Numbered from the stretch's first letter, positions 42,879 to 51,627 are shown. The stretch is DNA of 64,000 bases from Palsa-504 sp963808615 (GCA_963808615.1 CAWEGV010000006.1:62001-126000); one strand, 5' to 3'. Made by a program: numbers and translations. The notes: a model not told the origin generated them from the letters alone.

Positions 42879-42954
42879 GGACTCGCGAAACGGCTCGGAC
42901 TGGGGAAACGGCTCGGGCTGGGGAATGCTGACCCCTCCTCGGTCGGTCAGGCCA

Positions 42955-43794
42955 TTATCCCGTGACAGGCACGATGTGCCACAGGCCGCCGTTCAGGTTG
43001 AGGTTGTTCCCGCTGTCCTGGCCGGGCGTGTTGTCGCCGATATAGGTGTACAGCGGGTGCCCGTCGTAGGTGGCCTGCCTGGCGCCGTCGGTCCGGGTGA
43101 TCGTGCCGAGCGTGCCGGTGACCCCGGGTCCGGCCGAGGGGGTCCCGGTGACCGGCGGCCAGTAGGCGGCGCAGCTTCCGTAGCAGGCCGACTTGCCGGT
43201 CGTGTCCGGCGCGAACCAGTACAGCGTCAGGCCCCTGGCGTCGGTGAGCAGGAGCACACCGCCCACGGTCCTGGTCTTCAGCACGTCCGGGCCGCTGGCG
43301 ACGGGAGCCGCCTTGGGGGTGGCCACGGCGGCGCCGAGCAGCACGAGCGCGAGGACTGAGGCGCCCGCGATAGCCGGAACGGCCAAGTGTCCCAGATTCA
43401 GGCGGGCCGACAGGGCGGGCAGCACGGCGATGGCCAGCGTGGCGAAGGCGGCGACGTCGATGATCCCGGCGACGATCCCCGCGGTGGTGCGCACCTCGGT
43501 GAAGCCGAACAGGCCCACCCAGAGCGACAGCAGGTAGCCGCCCAGGGTGCTCAGGGCGAAGCCGGCACCGGCCGCCTCGGCCAGCCAGCTGCCGGTGACC
43601 AGTATCGCGGCGGCCAGCCCGAACGCGGCGATCACCTGCAGCAGGAACAGCCAGCCGATGGTGGGTATGGTCCGGTAGCCGGTCAGGTACAGGTCCAGGT
43701 GAATGGCTCCCGAGGCGACCAGCAGTGCCGCCCCGGCGGCCCCGAACCAGGACCGCCGGGGCTTTGACGTCCCCCTCATGCTCCCCATACTCAT
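42955..43794 (-). CDS. Membrane protein with C-terminal COG4315-type lipoprotein repeat domain
   Basis: 279 aa from the ATG at 43794; nearby ATGs at 43788 and 43779 are equally possible. About five hydrophobic helices (AAGAALLVASGAIHLDLYLT, WLFLLQVIAAFGLAAAILVT, VPAIAGASVLALVLLGAAV) precede an extracellular domain with two PF03640-like repeats (LLLTDARGLTLYWFAPDTTG, then GHPLYTYIGDNTPGQDSGNN). The repeat motif with CYGSCAAYWPP is typical of secreted actinomycete lipoprotein_15 domains of unknown function. Fusion to a multi-helix membrane part suggests an envelope or redox-related role. Confidence 0.8.
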   Translation of the reverse strand: MSMGSMRGTSKPRRSWFGAAGAALLVASGAIHLDLYLTGYRTIPTIGWLFLLQVIAAFGLAAAILVTGSWLAEAAGAGFALSTLGGYLLSLWVGLFGFTEVRTTAGIVAGIIDVAAFATLAIAVLPALSARLNLGHLAVPAIAGASVLALVLLGAAVATPKAAPVASGPDVLKTRTVGGVLLLTDARGLTLYWFAPDTTGKSACYGSCAAYWPPVTGTPSAGPGVTGTLGTITRTDGARQATYDGHPLYTYIGDNTPGQDSGNNLNLNGGLWHIVPVTG

Positions 43795-43861
43795 CACCAC
43801 GTGCGCACCAGACCGCAGGTTCAACGGCTGTAAATGGAATGGCGGCTATAGTAACGCCGGC

Positions 43862-44008
43862 TCAGGCGCCGGCCGGGCCCGGCCCGGCCTCGGTGTAGTG
43901 ATGGATGGCGCCGAGCTTGGAGCCGGGGAAGATGCCGGTGTAGAAGTTCGCGGCCTCTTCGGCCTCGGTGTCGAACCACAGGCAGGTAATGAACGGCTGG
44001 TCGGTCAT
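43862..44008 (-). pseudogene. Truncated PhnB-like VOC gene (48 codons)
   Basis: The ATG at 44008 is preceded by GGAGGAGTC. The product begins MTDQPFITCLWFDTEAEEAA and NFYTGIFPGSKLGAIHHYTE, a clear match to the start of PhnB/3-demethylubiquinone-methyltransferase-like VOC proteins (about 120-160 aa), but it ends after AGPGPAGA with a TGA at 43862. The other ~100 residues are not found downstream. Either a recent truncation or a retained mini-protein. The perfect SD and intact N-terminus suggest it is still translated. Confidence 0.75.
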
Positions 44009-44102
44009 GACTCCTCCACATTCGCGGGTACTGCCTGTCTAACGGACCCCGGGAGCCAGGCTCATCGGTCCTGCGGGCCCGGGCGGGCGGCGGCGCGAAG
44101 AC

Positions 44103-45035
44103 TCAGTAACCGAGATCGGGATCGACCTGGCCGACCAGCTCCTGACCTGCCGCCAGGCGCCGTACGTTGTCAGCGATCCGGCCGGCCAGCAGGGGCCGGA
44201 TCATTTCCTCGGTATCCGCGGTGTGCGGGGTGATGAGGCAATTGGGCAGGTCCCACAGGGGATGGCCGGGCGGCAGCGGTTCGGGGTCGGTGACGTCCAG
44301 GGCCGCCCCGCCGATCTGGCCGGCGAGCAGGGCGTCCACCAGGGCGCTGGTGTCGACCAAGCCGCCACGGGCCACGTTGACCAGCCAGCCGTCGCGCTCC
44401 ATCGCGGCCAGTTCGGCCCGGCCGATCAGGCCCTTGGTCTGCGGGGTGAGGGCCAGGGTGAGCACCACGGCCCGCGCGCCGGGCAGGGCCTCGGCCAACC
44501 GGTCCGCGCCGATCGTCCGGGCGGCACCGGGCAGGGGCTCGGCTTGCCGCCGGACCACCGTCACCTGAGTACCGAACGGCTCGAGCAGGCGTAGCAGCAC
44601 CGTGGCGATGCCTCCGCCGCCCACGATGGTGACCGGCTGACCGAACAGGCTCTCTCCGCCTGGCTCGCCCCAGGACCGGGCCAGGGCCCGCACCTTCAGC
44701 TGGCGCAGGCCTGCCAGCAGCAGCACCAGGGCGTGCTCGGCGACCGGCTCGGCGAACGCCCCCTTCGCCGAGGTCCACCGCCGCTGGTGGTCGATGACGC
44801 CTGCGTCGACCGCGCGCTCGATTCCCGCCTGCGGCAACTGCACCCAGGAGATCCGCGGCTGGGCGGCCAGCGCGCCGCGCAGCTGATCCAGGGCCGCGCC
44901 GTCGGTCCAGACCAGGCCCTCGGGCTCCCGGTCCAGGGCGACGGGCTCGCCTCCCCCGCGGCGTACGGCCTCGGCGGCCCACTCGGACGGCCGGGGTCCG
45001 ACGGCAATGCGCGGCCGGGAGCCAGGGATGCTCAT
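44103..45035 (-). CDS. D-isomer-specific 2-hydroxyacid dehydrogenase
   Basis: 310 aa from the ATG at 45035, preceded by GGAG; an in-frame start at 45104 is less likely. The NAD domain has VTIVGGGGIATVLLRLLEPFG. The catalytic Arg is in VNVARGGLVDTSAL, Glu in DVTDPEPLPPGHPLWD and His in CLITPHTADTEEM, the complete Arg-Glu-His set. The family reduces 2-oxo acids or oxidises 2-hydroxy acids. It is divergent from the PRC-barrel gene with ~200 bp between. Confidence 0.88.
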   Translation of the reverse strand: MSIPGSRPRIAVGPRPSEWAAEAVRRGGGEPVALDREPEGLVWTDGAALDQLRGALAAQPRISWVQLPQAGIERAVDAGVIDHQRRWTSAKGAFAEPVAEHALVLLLAGLRQLKVRALARSWGEPGGESLFGQPVTIVGGGGIATVLLRLLEPFGTQVTVVRRQAEPLPGAARTIGADRLAEALPGARAVVLTLALTPQTKGLIGRAELAAMERDGWLVNVARGGLVDTSALVDALLAGQIGGAALDVTDPEPLPPGHPLWDLPNCLITPHTADTEEMIRPLLAGRIADNVRRLAAGQELVGQVDPDLGY

Positions 45036-45236
45036 CGAATCAACTCCGGATGGTGAGGATGTTCCTTGCTGCTGAACGCCCGCTGACAGGCTATTCCCGG
45101 CCAACGGGGGACGGCGAGATTACACTTGTGGTGCACGTGAGAAAGTGACAGCCGGCGGCAAGATACCCGCGAGTTCGGCGGTTTCGTGCCCGTCACCCCG
45201 ACGAAGGCCCGCGTAACCCGGAAAGGGAAGGCAGCG

Positions 45237-45833
45237 ATGGCGGAGGAGACACAGTTCACGATCGGAGCCGAGGCACGCTGCTCGGATGGCGAGTGCGGCG
45301 AGGTACGCCGCTTCATCATCGATCCGGCCACCCGGGCGGTCACCCATCTGGTCATCGAGCCGAAGCACGGGCACGAGCCCGGCCGGCTGGTCCCGGTGGA
45401 CCTGATCGACAGCACGACCGGCGGGATCAGGCTGCGCTGCACCATGGCAGAGTTCGGTCACCTCGAGCACGCCGACGAAACGGACATGGCGGAAGGGACC
45501 GGCCTGGGGATGGGCATGCCCGGCGGGCCGCCGATGGGGATACCGCAGCCCACGCAGGTCGTCTTCCAGGACGTCGTTCCGCTGGGGGAAATAGAGGTGA
45601 ATCCCGGCGAGCCGGTCCATGCCACCGATGGCGAGATCGGGCACGTGCAGGGCTTCCTCGTCGATCCGGACAGTCACCGCCTGACCCACGTGCTGCTCCG
45701 AGAGGGGCATCTGTGGGGCCGCAAGGAAGTGGCCATTCCGGTCAGCGCCGTGACCGGAGTGCAGAACGGGATCCGGCTCAACATTACCAAGCAGGAGGTG
45801 GAGAACCTCCCGCCGGTCAGTCACCGTGGCTAG
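45237..45833 (+). CDS. PRC-barrel domain protein
   Basis: 198 aa from the ATG at 45237 (GGAAGG SD). Two PRC-barrel-like halves: IGAEARCSDGECGEVRRFII plus RAVTHLVIEPKHG, and VNPGEPVHATDGEIGHVQGF plus HRLTHVLLREGHLWGRKEVA. A Gly/Met-rich linker (GLGMGMPGGPPMGIPQPT) joins them. PRC barrels occur in RimM and photosynthetic reaction centres and, in stand-alone soil-bacterial proteins, in stress-related envelope or RNA functions. No further assignment is possible. Confidence 0.85.
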   Translation: MAEETQFTIGAEARCSDGECGEVRRFIIDPATRAVTHLVIEPKHGHEPGRLVPVDLIDSTTGGIRLRCTMAEFGHLEHADETDMAEGTGLGMGMPGGPPMGIPQPTQVVFQDVVPLGEIEVNPGEPVHATDGEIGHVQGFLVDPDSHRLTHVLLREGHLWGRKEVAIPVSAVTGVQNGIRLNITKQEVENLPPVSHRG

Positions 45834-46051
45834 ATTGACGAACCACGGTCCGTTCGGTCAAGAAATGAATGGATGATCGCGCAGAACTCACCGGGCTGCT
45901 CGGCGATGCACACGTGGGTCTGAAGTTGCGTAAGAGGCTCGCGCAGCGGTCGGCGGACGGGCGCGGGGGCGGCGGGGCGCAGGGGCGGCAGGGCGGCTAG
46001 ATTTGCCGCATGGCAGCGAGGCTGTCACCGTCGACTAAGGAGCAGATCGGA

Positions 46052-46780
46052 ATGTCTCTCTTCCAAAGGGCCCACGACGTACTCGCGGCCAAGGCCAACA
46101 AGGCGCTCGACTCCGCTGAGAAGCCCGACGAAATGCTCGATCTGTCCTACGAGCAGATGCTCGATCAGCTGACCAAGGTGCGCCAGGCGCTGGTGTCCGT
46201 GGCCGCCTCACGCAAGCAGCTCGAACTGCAGGAGCAGCAGCTCCAGCACACTGTGGACCACCTCAACGACCAGGCCAAGCAGGCCCTGGCCATCGGCCGG
46301 GAGGATCTGGCCCGGGAGGCGCTGTCTCGCAAGGCCGCGGCGCAGGCCCAGATCGACGGCATGGAACCGCAGCACCAGCAGCTCACCGACCAGGAGCAGA
46401 AGCTCGAGCAGACCCTGGCCGCACTGCAGCAGCGGGTCAACCAGTTCCGCACGCAAAAGGAGACGCTGAAGGCCGAGTACACCGCGGCGAGCGCGACAGC
46501 CTCGGTGAACGAGAGCGTCGCGGGGATCTCGAGCACACTGTCCGATTCGGGCGCGGAGCTGGCCCGGGCCCAGGACAAGATCGCCCAGATGCAGGCCCGG
46601 GCGGGCGCCCTGGACGAGCTCATGCAGTCCGGGGTGCTCGAGGACGTCGGGGGCGATACCGACGACATCCAGAAGGAACTCGATCAAGCAGGCGCGGATG
46701 CCGACGTCGAGAGCGAGCTCGCCGCCCTCAAGGCGCAGGTCGGCCCGGGCAGCGCGCCGCCGGAACTGACCAGCGGCTGA
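46052..46780 (+). CDS. pspA: PspA/IM30-family protein
   Basis: 242 aa from the ATG at 46052. An N-terminal amphipathic helix (MSLFQRAHDVLAAKANKALD) is followed by EKPDEMLDLSYEQMLDQLTKVRQ and a long coiled coil rich in Gln/Glu/Leu to about residue 200, the ESCRT-III-like PspA fold. The tail (ESELAALKAQVGPGSAP) is short. PspA binds damaged membranes in the envelope stress response. AAGGAG SD. No PspF, PspM or PspN homologue is adjacent. Confidence 0.9.
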   Translation: MSLFQRAHDVLAAKANKALDSAEKPDEMLDLSYEQMLDQLTKVRQALVSVAASRKQLELQEQQLQHTVDHLNDQAKQALAIGREDLAREALSRKAAAQAQIDGMEPQHQQLTDQEQKLEQTLAALQQRVNQFRTQKETLKAEYTAASATASVNESVAGISSTLSDSGAELARAQDKIAQMQARAGALDELMQSGVLEDVGGDTDDIQKELDQAGADADVESELAALKAQVGPGSAPPELTSG

Positions 46781-46997
46781 CCCAGAGCCGGGCCGCGGGC
46801 CTGCCTCAGGGACCGCGTAAGCCCATCAATTCGCCCATACGCCTTTCGCGGGCGGTTCCGGCGCGCTACGATCACCTAGCGTCAGCACTTTGCGACCCTT
46901 AGCTAACTGGAGGGAAGGCGGGCAAGAACGTTCCTGGGCATGACCTGGTTTCCGCGGGCCCGGCCCGGGCCGCGCTACCGATCTCAAAGGAGTCTGA

Positions 46998-47774
46998 ATG
47001 CTACGACGATGGTCCATCATCCTCGTCATGCTGGCCGCAGCGGCCGGCACGGCCCTCACCGCGAGCAGCGCATCGGCTGCGCCGGCCGGGTGGCACTACT
47101 CCCCCGGCGGGCCGGCCCACCTGGTGGGCCACGCCGCCTTCGGGGGCCGCCACCAGGCCGAGAGCACGAACTGGTCCGGCTACGCGGCGACCACGGGTAC
47201 GTACACGAGCGTCTCGGCCAGCTGGGTCCAGCCTGCCGGCACCTGCAGCCGGGGCGACCAGTACTCCGCCTTCTGGGTCGGGCTGGACGGCTACAGCAGC
47301 AGCACCGTGGAGCAGACGGGCAGCGAGGTCGACTGCGTCGGGCGCACCGCCGAGTACTACGCCTGGTACGAGATGTACCCGGGGCCGTCGGAGAACTACT
47401 CCAACACGGTCAAGGCCGGCGACCACTTCGACGCCACGGTGACGTACAAGGGCAGCAGCGAGTTCAGTCTGTACATCGCCGACACCACGCAGGGGTGGAG
47501 CCACACCACGACGGCCAGCCTGTCCGGCGCGGCCCGTTCCTCGGCCGAGGTCATCGTCGAGGCGCCGTGCTGCACGGCCTCCGGCGGCATCTTGCCGCTG
47601 ACGGACTTCGGCACGATGAGCTTCACCGGCTCGGATGCTAATGGCAGCGCCATCGGAAACGCCGGCGGGGTGACCCAGATCATCATGATCGACAACCGCG
47701 GGCGGGACAAGGACACCATTTCGTCGCTCAGCGGCGGAACGAGTTTCAGCGCGACCTGGCTGCGCAGCAACTAG
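46998..47774 (+). CDS. Secreted G1-family glutamic endopeptidase
   Basis: 258 aa. Signal peptide MLRRWSIILVMLAAAAGTAL with a predicted SASA-A cleavage. The mature part has the eqolisin pattern: ESTNWSGYAATTGTYTSVSA, SWVQPAGTC, WVGLDGYSSSTVEQTGSE with catalytic Gln106, EYYAWYEMYPGPS, and SSAEVIVEAP with the catalytic Glu (184/188). Four cysteines can form disulfides. G1 peptidases work at acid pH and were first known from fungi; actinobacterial members are fewer. AAAGGAGTC SD; a strong terminator follows. Confidence 0.9.
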   Translation: MLRRWSIILVMLAAAAGTALTASSASAAPAGWHYSPGGPAHLVGHAAFGGRHQAESTNWSGYAATTGTYTSVSASWVQPAGTCSRGDQYSAFWVGLDGYSSSTVEQTGSEVDCVGRTAEYYAWYEMYPGPSENYSNTVKAGDHFDATVTYKGSSEFSLYIADTTQGWSHTTTASLSGAARSSAEVIVEAPCCTASGGILPLTDFGTMSFTGSDANGSAIGNAGGVTQIIMIDNRGRDKDTISSLSGGTSFSATWLRSN

Positions 47775-47788
47775 GTTCTGCTCGCCCG

Positions 47789-47821
47789 CTGGCCCGGCCA
47801 CCCGCGCGGTGGCCGGGCCAG
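47789..47821 (+). terminator. Terminator of the G1 peptidase gene
   Basis: A perfect 14-bp inverted repeat (arms 47789-47802 and 47808-47821, loop CGCGC) begins 14 bp after the stop codon. High stability and position make it a confident factor-independent terminator despite the missing U tract. Confidence 0.8.
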
Positions 47822-48160
47822 CGTCGTTCCTGCGCCGGTTGCGCAGCCAGGAGCGCTGCCGGGCAGCATGCGGACTGTGGGGGACCGGTCCGTAACGGCC
47901 GACCGACGGGAGTGGGACAGGGCCGACCAGCCACGATGGCGGATCCCTGGTCCGGTCGGTTACCTGATCGTCCGGATGGGTTGCTGCACGTATGTGCCGG
48001 TGTCACCTTAATTCCCCACTAGCCGGTAATAGGCATTACTGTGGGAACCGGCCTGGCGGCCCGGCCGTTTCCTGCTCTCGCAGATCCGGTCAGTGCCTTG
48101 ATCAGTGGTACGTGTGATTCCTGCGACTAGGTACAAGCTGGCCTGAAGGACAGGGGTGGG
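47822..48160. other. Gap without a gene before the septum-formation-like gene
   Basis: No coding frame is convincing; the open minus-strand frame here is Arg/Pro/Ser-rich and lacks family features. The segment near 48000-48050 (ACCTTAATTCCCCAC, GGTAATAGGCATTACTG) is relatively AT-rich and probably carries the promoter of the next gene. No riboswitch was recognised. Confidence 0.5.
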
Positions 48161-48793
48161 GTGACCAGTTTGGCTGCGCGGCAAGCTGGCGAGCCGCGGC
48201 GGAGGCGGCCCGGGCTGAGGTGGAACAGATGGCTATGGGCCGGGGTCGCGGCGGCGGCATCTGGCACGCTCGTCGCCGCGCTGACCGTCGGGCTGGGCGG
48301 CTCCGGCCACGCCGCGGCGCAGCCGCGGCAGATCCCCAGCCCGCGTCCGAGCCCGGCCCGGCCGGCCGCCGCCACCGCCCCGGCGGTGGGGAACCTGAAG
48401 CTGGCCCAGCTGCAGGTCGGCGACTGCCTGACCGGCGCCAACATGGAACTCAACACCAGCAACCCCTGGCCGAAACTGACGTCAGCGGTTCCGTGCCGCC
48501 AGCGGCATACCGCGGAGGTGTTCTTCGCGGATAACACGTTCTGGCCGAAGAGCATGTCGTTCCCTGGTTCGGCCGCCATCGCCAAGGACGGCAACGCGAC
48601 GTGTAACAGCGCCTTCCTGGCCTACGTCGGGATGGCGTTTCCCGCGTCCATGTTCACCTGGACCAATATCATCCCGGACCCCTCGACGTGGCCGTCGGGT
48701 GATCGCGGACTGCATTGCATCGCCTACTACCCCACGCACGAGCAGCCAGCCGGCGCGACCATAACCGGCTCGATCAGGGGTGCTCGCAAATAG
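48161..48793 (+). CDS. Septum-formation-like single-pass membrane protein
   Basis: 210 aa, GTG start. A basic cytoplasmic tail (GEPRRRRPGLRWNRW) precedes one helix (LWAGVAAAASGTLVAALTVGLG), a Pro-rich spacer and an extracellular domain with LQVGDCLTGANM, VPCRQRHTAEVFFADNT, ATCNSAFLAYVGM and GLHCIAYY. The paired cysteines and the DCL...VPC..HTAEV pattern match the septum_form (PF13845) domain. The family is named from a septation link; direct function is unclear. Downstream gene is convergent. Confidence 0.75.
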   Translation: MTSLAARQAGEPRRRRPGLRWNRWLWAGVAAAASGTLVAALTVGLGGSGHAAAQPRQIPSPRPSPARPAAATAPAVGNLKLAQLQVGDCLTGANMELNTSNPWPKLTSAVPCRQRHTAEVFFADNTFWPKSMSFPGSAAIAKDGNATCNSAFLAYVGMAFPASMFTWTNIIPDPSTWPSGDRGLHCIAYYPTHEQPAGATITGSIRGARK

Positions 48794-48808
48794 CCGTGGC
48801 CTGGCGGG

Positions 48809-50308
48809 TTACGGGCCGGAAGAGGCGGGCTCTGTGGTGCTGGCGGGATGCATGCGGTCCGGGCCGATATCGGGGATCTCGCGGATGCCGAACACATCGC
48901 GCAGCGCGGACAGGGCGGCGAGTTCGCCGCACCGGCCGTGCACGCCGGGGATCGGCGGGGTGGCAGACGAGCACAGGTAGACGCCGCGGACCGGCGTCCG
49001 GTACGGGTTCCAGCTCACCGTCGGCCGGAACACGGTCTGCCGCAGGCTCTGCACGCCGACCGCGATGTCGCCGCCGATGTAGTTCGGGTTGTGCGCCTCC
49101 TCCTCGGCAGCGGTGCGCACGGCCCGGGCCAGGATGAGATCGCGGAATCCGGGGGCGAACCGCTCGATCTGCGCCTCGATCCGGTCGGTCATGTCCACGT
49201 CGGATCCGGCGGGCACGTGGCAGTAGGCCCACAGCGCCTGGCGGCCGGCCGGGGCCCGGGAGGGGTCGATGATCGACGGCTGCATGACGAGCACGTACGG
49301 CTGTTCCGGGTGCTTGCCCGCGGCCACCTCGGCCTCGGCCGCGGCCGTCTGCTCGTAGCTGCCGCCCAGGTGCAGGCTGGCGGCGCGGCGGCAGTCCTCG
49401 TTGGTCCACGGCACCGGACCGGACAGGGCGAAGTCCACTTTGCACACGCCAGGTCCGTAACGGTACCTGCGCAGCGCGGCCCGGTACCGGCCGGGGAGCC
49501 GGTCGCCAGCCAGCCGGTCCAGCGCCCGCGGCGAGATGTCGAGCAGCACGGCGGCGGAGGGCGGCAGTTCGCTGAGCGAGTTCACCCACCGGCCGGTCTC
49601 GATGCTCCCGCCGGCCGCGATCACGGACTCGGCCATCGTGTCGGCGATCCTGGCGCTGCCGCCCACCACGACCGGCCAGCCGACTCCGTGGGCCAACCCG
49701 GTCAGCATCAGCCCGATGCCGGCGGTCGGGACGGAGGTGAGCGGCATCATGGCGTGCGCGGCGGCCCCGGCCAGGATCGCGCGGGCTTCTGGCGTGTGCC
49801 AGACCTGTACCGCTACCGAGACCGGCACGACAGCGCGCAGGCCGTACCGGGCCAGCACGAACGGGTGCGCGGGCGGGCGGCGCAGCGGGGCGAGAAGCGC
49901 CTGGATGATCTCGTCGGTGTGGACGGCTACCGGGCCGACCAGCCAGTGATAGGCCCGGCGGTCGGCACCTAGGCGCGCGGCCGTCTCAGCCACCGAGCGG
50001 GTCACGATCGCCGCCCGGCCGCCATCCAGGGGATTGGCGAACTCGACCTCCGGGTAGGCGAACCGCACGCCCCGCGCGGCCAGGTCGAAGCGCTGGAAGA
50101 ACGGCGAGACCAGAGCCAGCGGGTGGCCTGCCGAGCAGACGTCGTGCCGGAAGCCGGGCAGGGTCAGCTCTTCGGTACGGCAGCCGCCGCCGATGGCGGG
50201 AGCACCCTCGATCACCAGCACCTTCAAACCCGCCGCGGACAGCGTGACGGCAGCGGCCAGACCGTTCGGGCCGCTGCCGACTATCACCGCGTCAGGATTC
50301 CCCCGCAT
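48809..50308 (-). CDS. FAD-dependent oxidoreductase, phytoene-desaturase-like
   Basis: 499 aa from the ATG at 50308 (GAGAGGTGTC upstream). The N-terminal dinucleotide fold reads DAVIVGSGPNGLAAAVTLSAAG then LVIEGAPAIGGGCRTEELTL. The C-terminal GVYLCSSATPPIPGVHGRCG is the family FAD motif. This CrtI/NAD(P)/FAD group is widespread in actinomycetes, with mostly unknown substrates (retinol-saturase or carotenoid-like). It is the last gene of the operon with the partner-switching proteins, which is unusual company. Confidence 0.85.
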   Translation of the reverse strand: MRGNPDAVIVGSGPNGLAAAVTLSAAGLKVLVIEGAPAIGGGCRTEELTLPGFRHDVCSAGHPLALVSPFFQRFDLAARGVRFAYPEVEFANPLDGGRAAIVTRSVAETAARLGADRRAYHWLVGPVAVHTDEIIQALLAPLRRPPAHPFVLARYGLRAVVPVSVAVQVWHTPEARAILAGAAAHAMMPLTSVPTAGIGLMLTGLAHGVGWPVVVGGSARIADTMAESVIAAGGSIETGRWVNSLSELPPSAAVLLDISPRALDRLAGDRLPGRYRAALRRYRYGPGVCKVDFALSGPVPWTNEDCRRAASLHLGGSYEQTAAAEAEVAAGKHPEQPYVLVMQPSIIDPSRAPAGRQALWAYCHVPAGSDVDMTDRIEAQIERFAPGFRDLILARAVRTAAEEEAHNPNYIGGDIAVGVQSLRQTVFRPTVSWNPYRTPVRGVYLCSSATPPIPGVHGRCGELAALSALRDVFGIREIPDIGPDRMHPASTTEPASSGP

Positions 50309-50341
50309 GACACCTCTCCAACTACCCGCCGGGCGCACGGT

Positions 50342-51193
50342 TCATGTCGTGCCCTTGGTGGCCTGCTCGCCGCCCCCCTGCTTGTCCGGAACACGCTTTG
50401 TCTGGAACACACTGCGCACCGCGGAGTTATGCCAGATGTTACTGGCGTTACGCCACTGGCGCTTGCTGTCAACGCAGGTGGTGGTGGTCTCGACCTTCGG
50501 ATCCCCGACGCCGAGGCGCTGTCCGAGCGCGATCATCGTGGCGGCCCAGAACCTGTCTTCCTTCTTGTGCCCGCCGGACATCATCCCGAGTTCGTAGATC
50601 GGGTCGTTGGCGCGCATCAGCACCTGGGCCTGCACGACGGTCTCGTCGCCCGCCCGCTCGGCCGAGAACGTGATCCAGCCTGCGAACATGTGCCCCTGCG
50701 GAGTCATCAGCGTGAACGATTCGGCGTCGGCGTACAGGACGAAGACGCCGGTGGACAGCTTCACGCCGCCGCCGATGGCCAGGTCGAGCAGGGCGACATC
50801 GCCGGGGTTGATGCCGGTGAGCGCGCCGGCGAACCGGTTGCCCTTCGGCCAGAACTCCGGGAAGTGCTCTTTCCAGGTGGCGATGGCCTGCTCCGGCTCG
50901 ATCTGAGAGCCGACCCTCATGCGGTAGTTTTTCTGCCACATCTTGCCGAAGCCCTGGACCGGGCCGGTGAGCCTCCGGCCTGCGACGTTGGTCCCCCGGA
51001 CCCCTTCGCGTGAGGGGGCTTCCAGCCGCTCGACCTTCTTGGCCCAGCTGCCTGCGTCCCGCCCGGGCGGCTTCGCCTCGTTGTCCTGCGGCGGCGGCGC
51101 CGCCGCCTCGCGGGCGCTCAGCCCGATCTGCTCGGCCGAGGCCACCGCGTCCGGACCCGATGCGAACCGGTCCGGACCTGCTGTCTCCGTCAT
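50342..51193 (-). CDS. Conserved protein of unknown function (START/DUF1990-like)
   Basis: 283 aa. The first ~85 residues are disordered and charged (SAREAAAPPPQDNEAKPPGR). The rest looks like a helix-grip fold: YRMRVGSQIEPEQAIATWKE, GGGVKLSTGVFVLYADAESF, TLMTPQGHMFAGWITFSAE, ETVVQAQVLMRANDPIYELG. The T-P-x-GH...GWI strand resembles DUF1990/SRPBCC proteins, but this is a weak resemblance. It lies 13 bp after the STAS gene and 33 bp before the FAD oxidoreductase. It could bind a lipid-like ligand. Confidence 0.55.
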   Translation of the reverse strand: MTETAGPDRFASGPDAVASAEQIGLSAREAAAPPPQDNEAKPPGRDAGSWAKKVERLEAPSREGVRGTNVAGRRLTGPVQGFGKMWQKNYRMRVGSQIEPEQAIATWKEHFPEFWPKGNRFAGALTGINPGDVALLDLAIGGGVKLSTGVFVLYADAESFTLMTPQGHMFAGWITFSAERAGDETVVQAQVLMRANDPIYELGMMSGGHKKEDRFWAATMIALGQRLGVGDPKVETTTTCVDSKRQWRNASNIWHNSAVRSVFQTKRVPDKQGGGEQATKGTT

Positions 51194-51206
51194 GGCACGT
51201 TCCCCC

Positions 51207-51563
51207 TCACCTGGCGACGCCGTTGAGCGCCGATTCCTCGCTGTCGTAGATGGCGATGGCCTCGTCCAGCCGGGTGAGCTCGAAGATCTCCCGGTAGTGG
51301 TCGCTAAGCCCGTAGGCGGCGAGCTGCTGCCGCTGCCGGTTGGCGCGGACGAGCAGGGTCACCAGCATGCCGATGCCGCCGCTGTTCATGTACTCCAGGC
51401 CGGTGAAATTCAGCACCAGCCGGCTTGTCTTCCCGTCGCTGGCGGCCTCGTAGGCTGACATCAGCACGGGCTCGCAGGCCGCGGTGACCTCGCCCTTGAT
51501 GTCCACCACGGCCACCTCGTCGCCAATCCGCCGGACATCCATGGTGAGAGCCGGTGCACTCAT
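51207..51563 (-). CDS. STAS-domain anti-anti-sigma factor
   Basis: 118 aa. SpoIIAA/RsbV fold: RRIGDEVAVVDIKGEVTAAC, LVLNFTGLEYMNSGGIGML with the phosphorylatable Ser, and a C-terminal RQQLAAYGLSDHYREIFEL segment. The dephosphorylated form binds the RsbW-like kinase and frees its sigma factor. It is one of two STAS proteins in the operon, 64 bp downstream of the other. Their similar C-terminal DHYREIFELTRL and AHYREIFDITRL suggest duplication. Confidence 0.9.
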   Translation of the reverse strand: MSAPALTMDVRRIGDEVAVVDIKGEVTAACEPVLMSAYEAASDGKTSRLVLNFTGLEYMNSGGIGMLVTLLVRANRQRQQLAAYGLSDHYREIFELTRLDEAIAIYDSEESALNGVAR

Positions 51564-51627
51564 CTGCTTCCTCCCCTATGACCTGAGAATCTCAGCTCGC
51601 TTGTGTCGGAAATGGATCGGGCGCCGC

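Noticed and set aside
45869..46000. 43-codon ORF before pspA
   Set aside because: No SD, and the second half is Gly/Arg low-complexity; not supportable as a gene.
47822..48160. Possible riboswitch (for example c-di-AMP) upstream of the septum-formation-like gene
   Set aside because: No conserved riboswitch core sequence was recognised in this gap.
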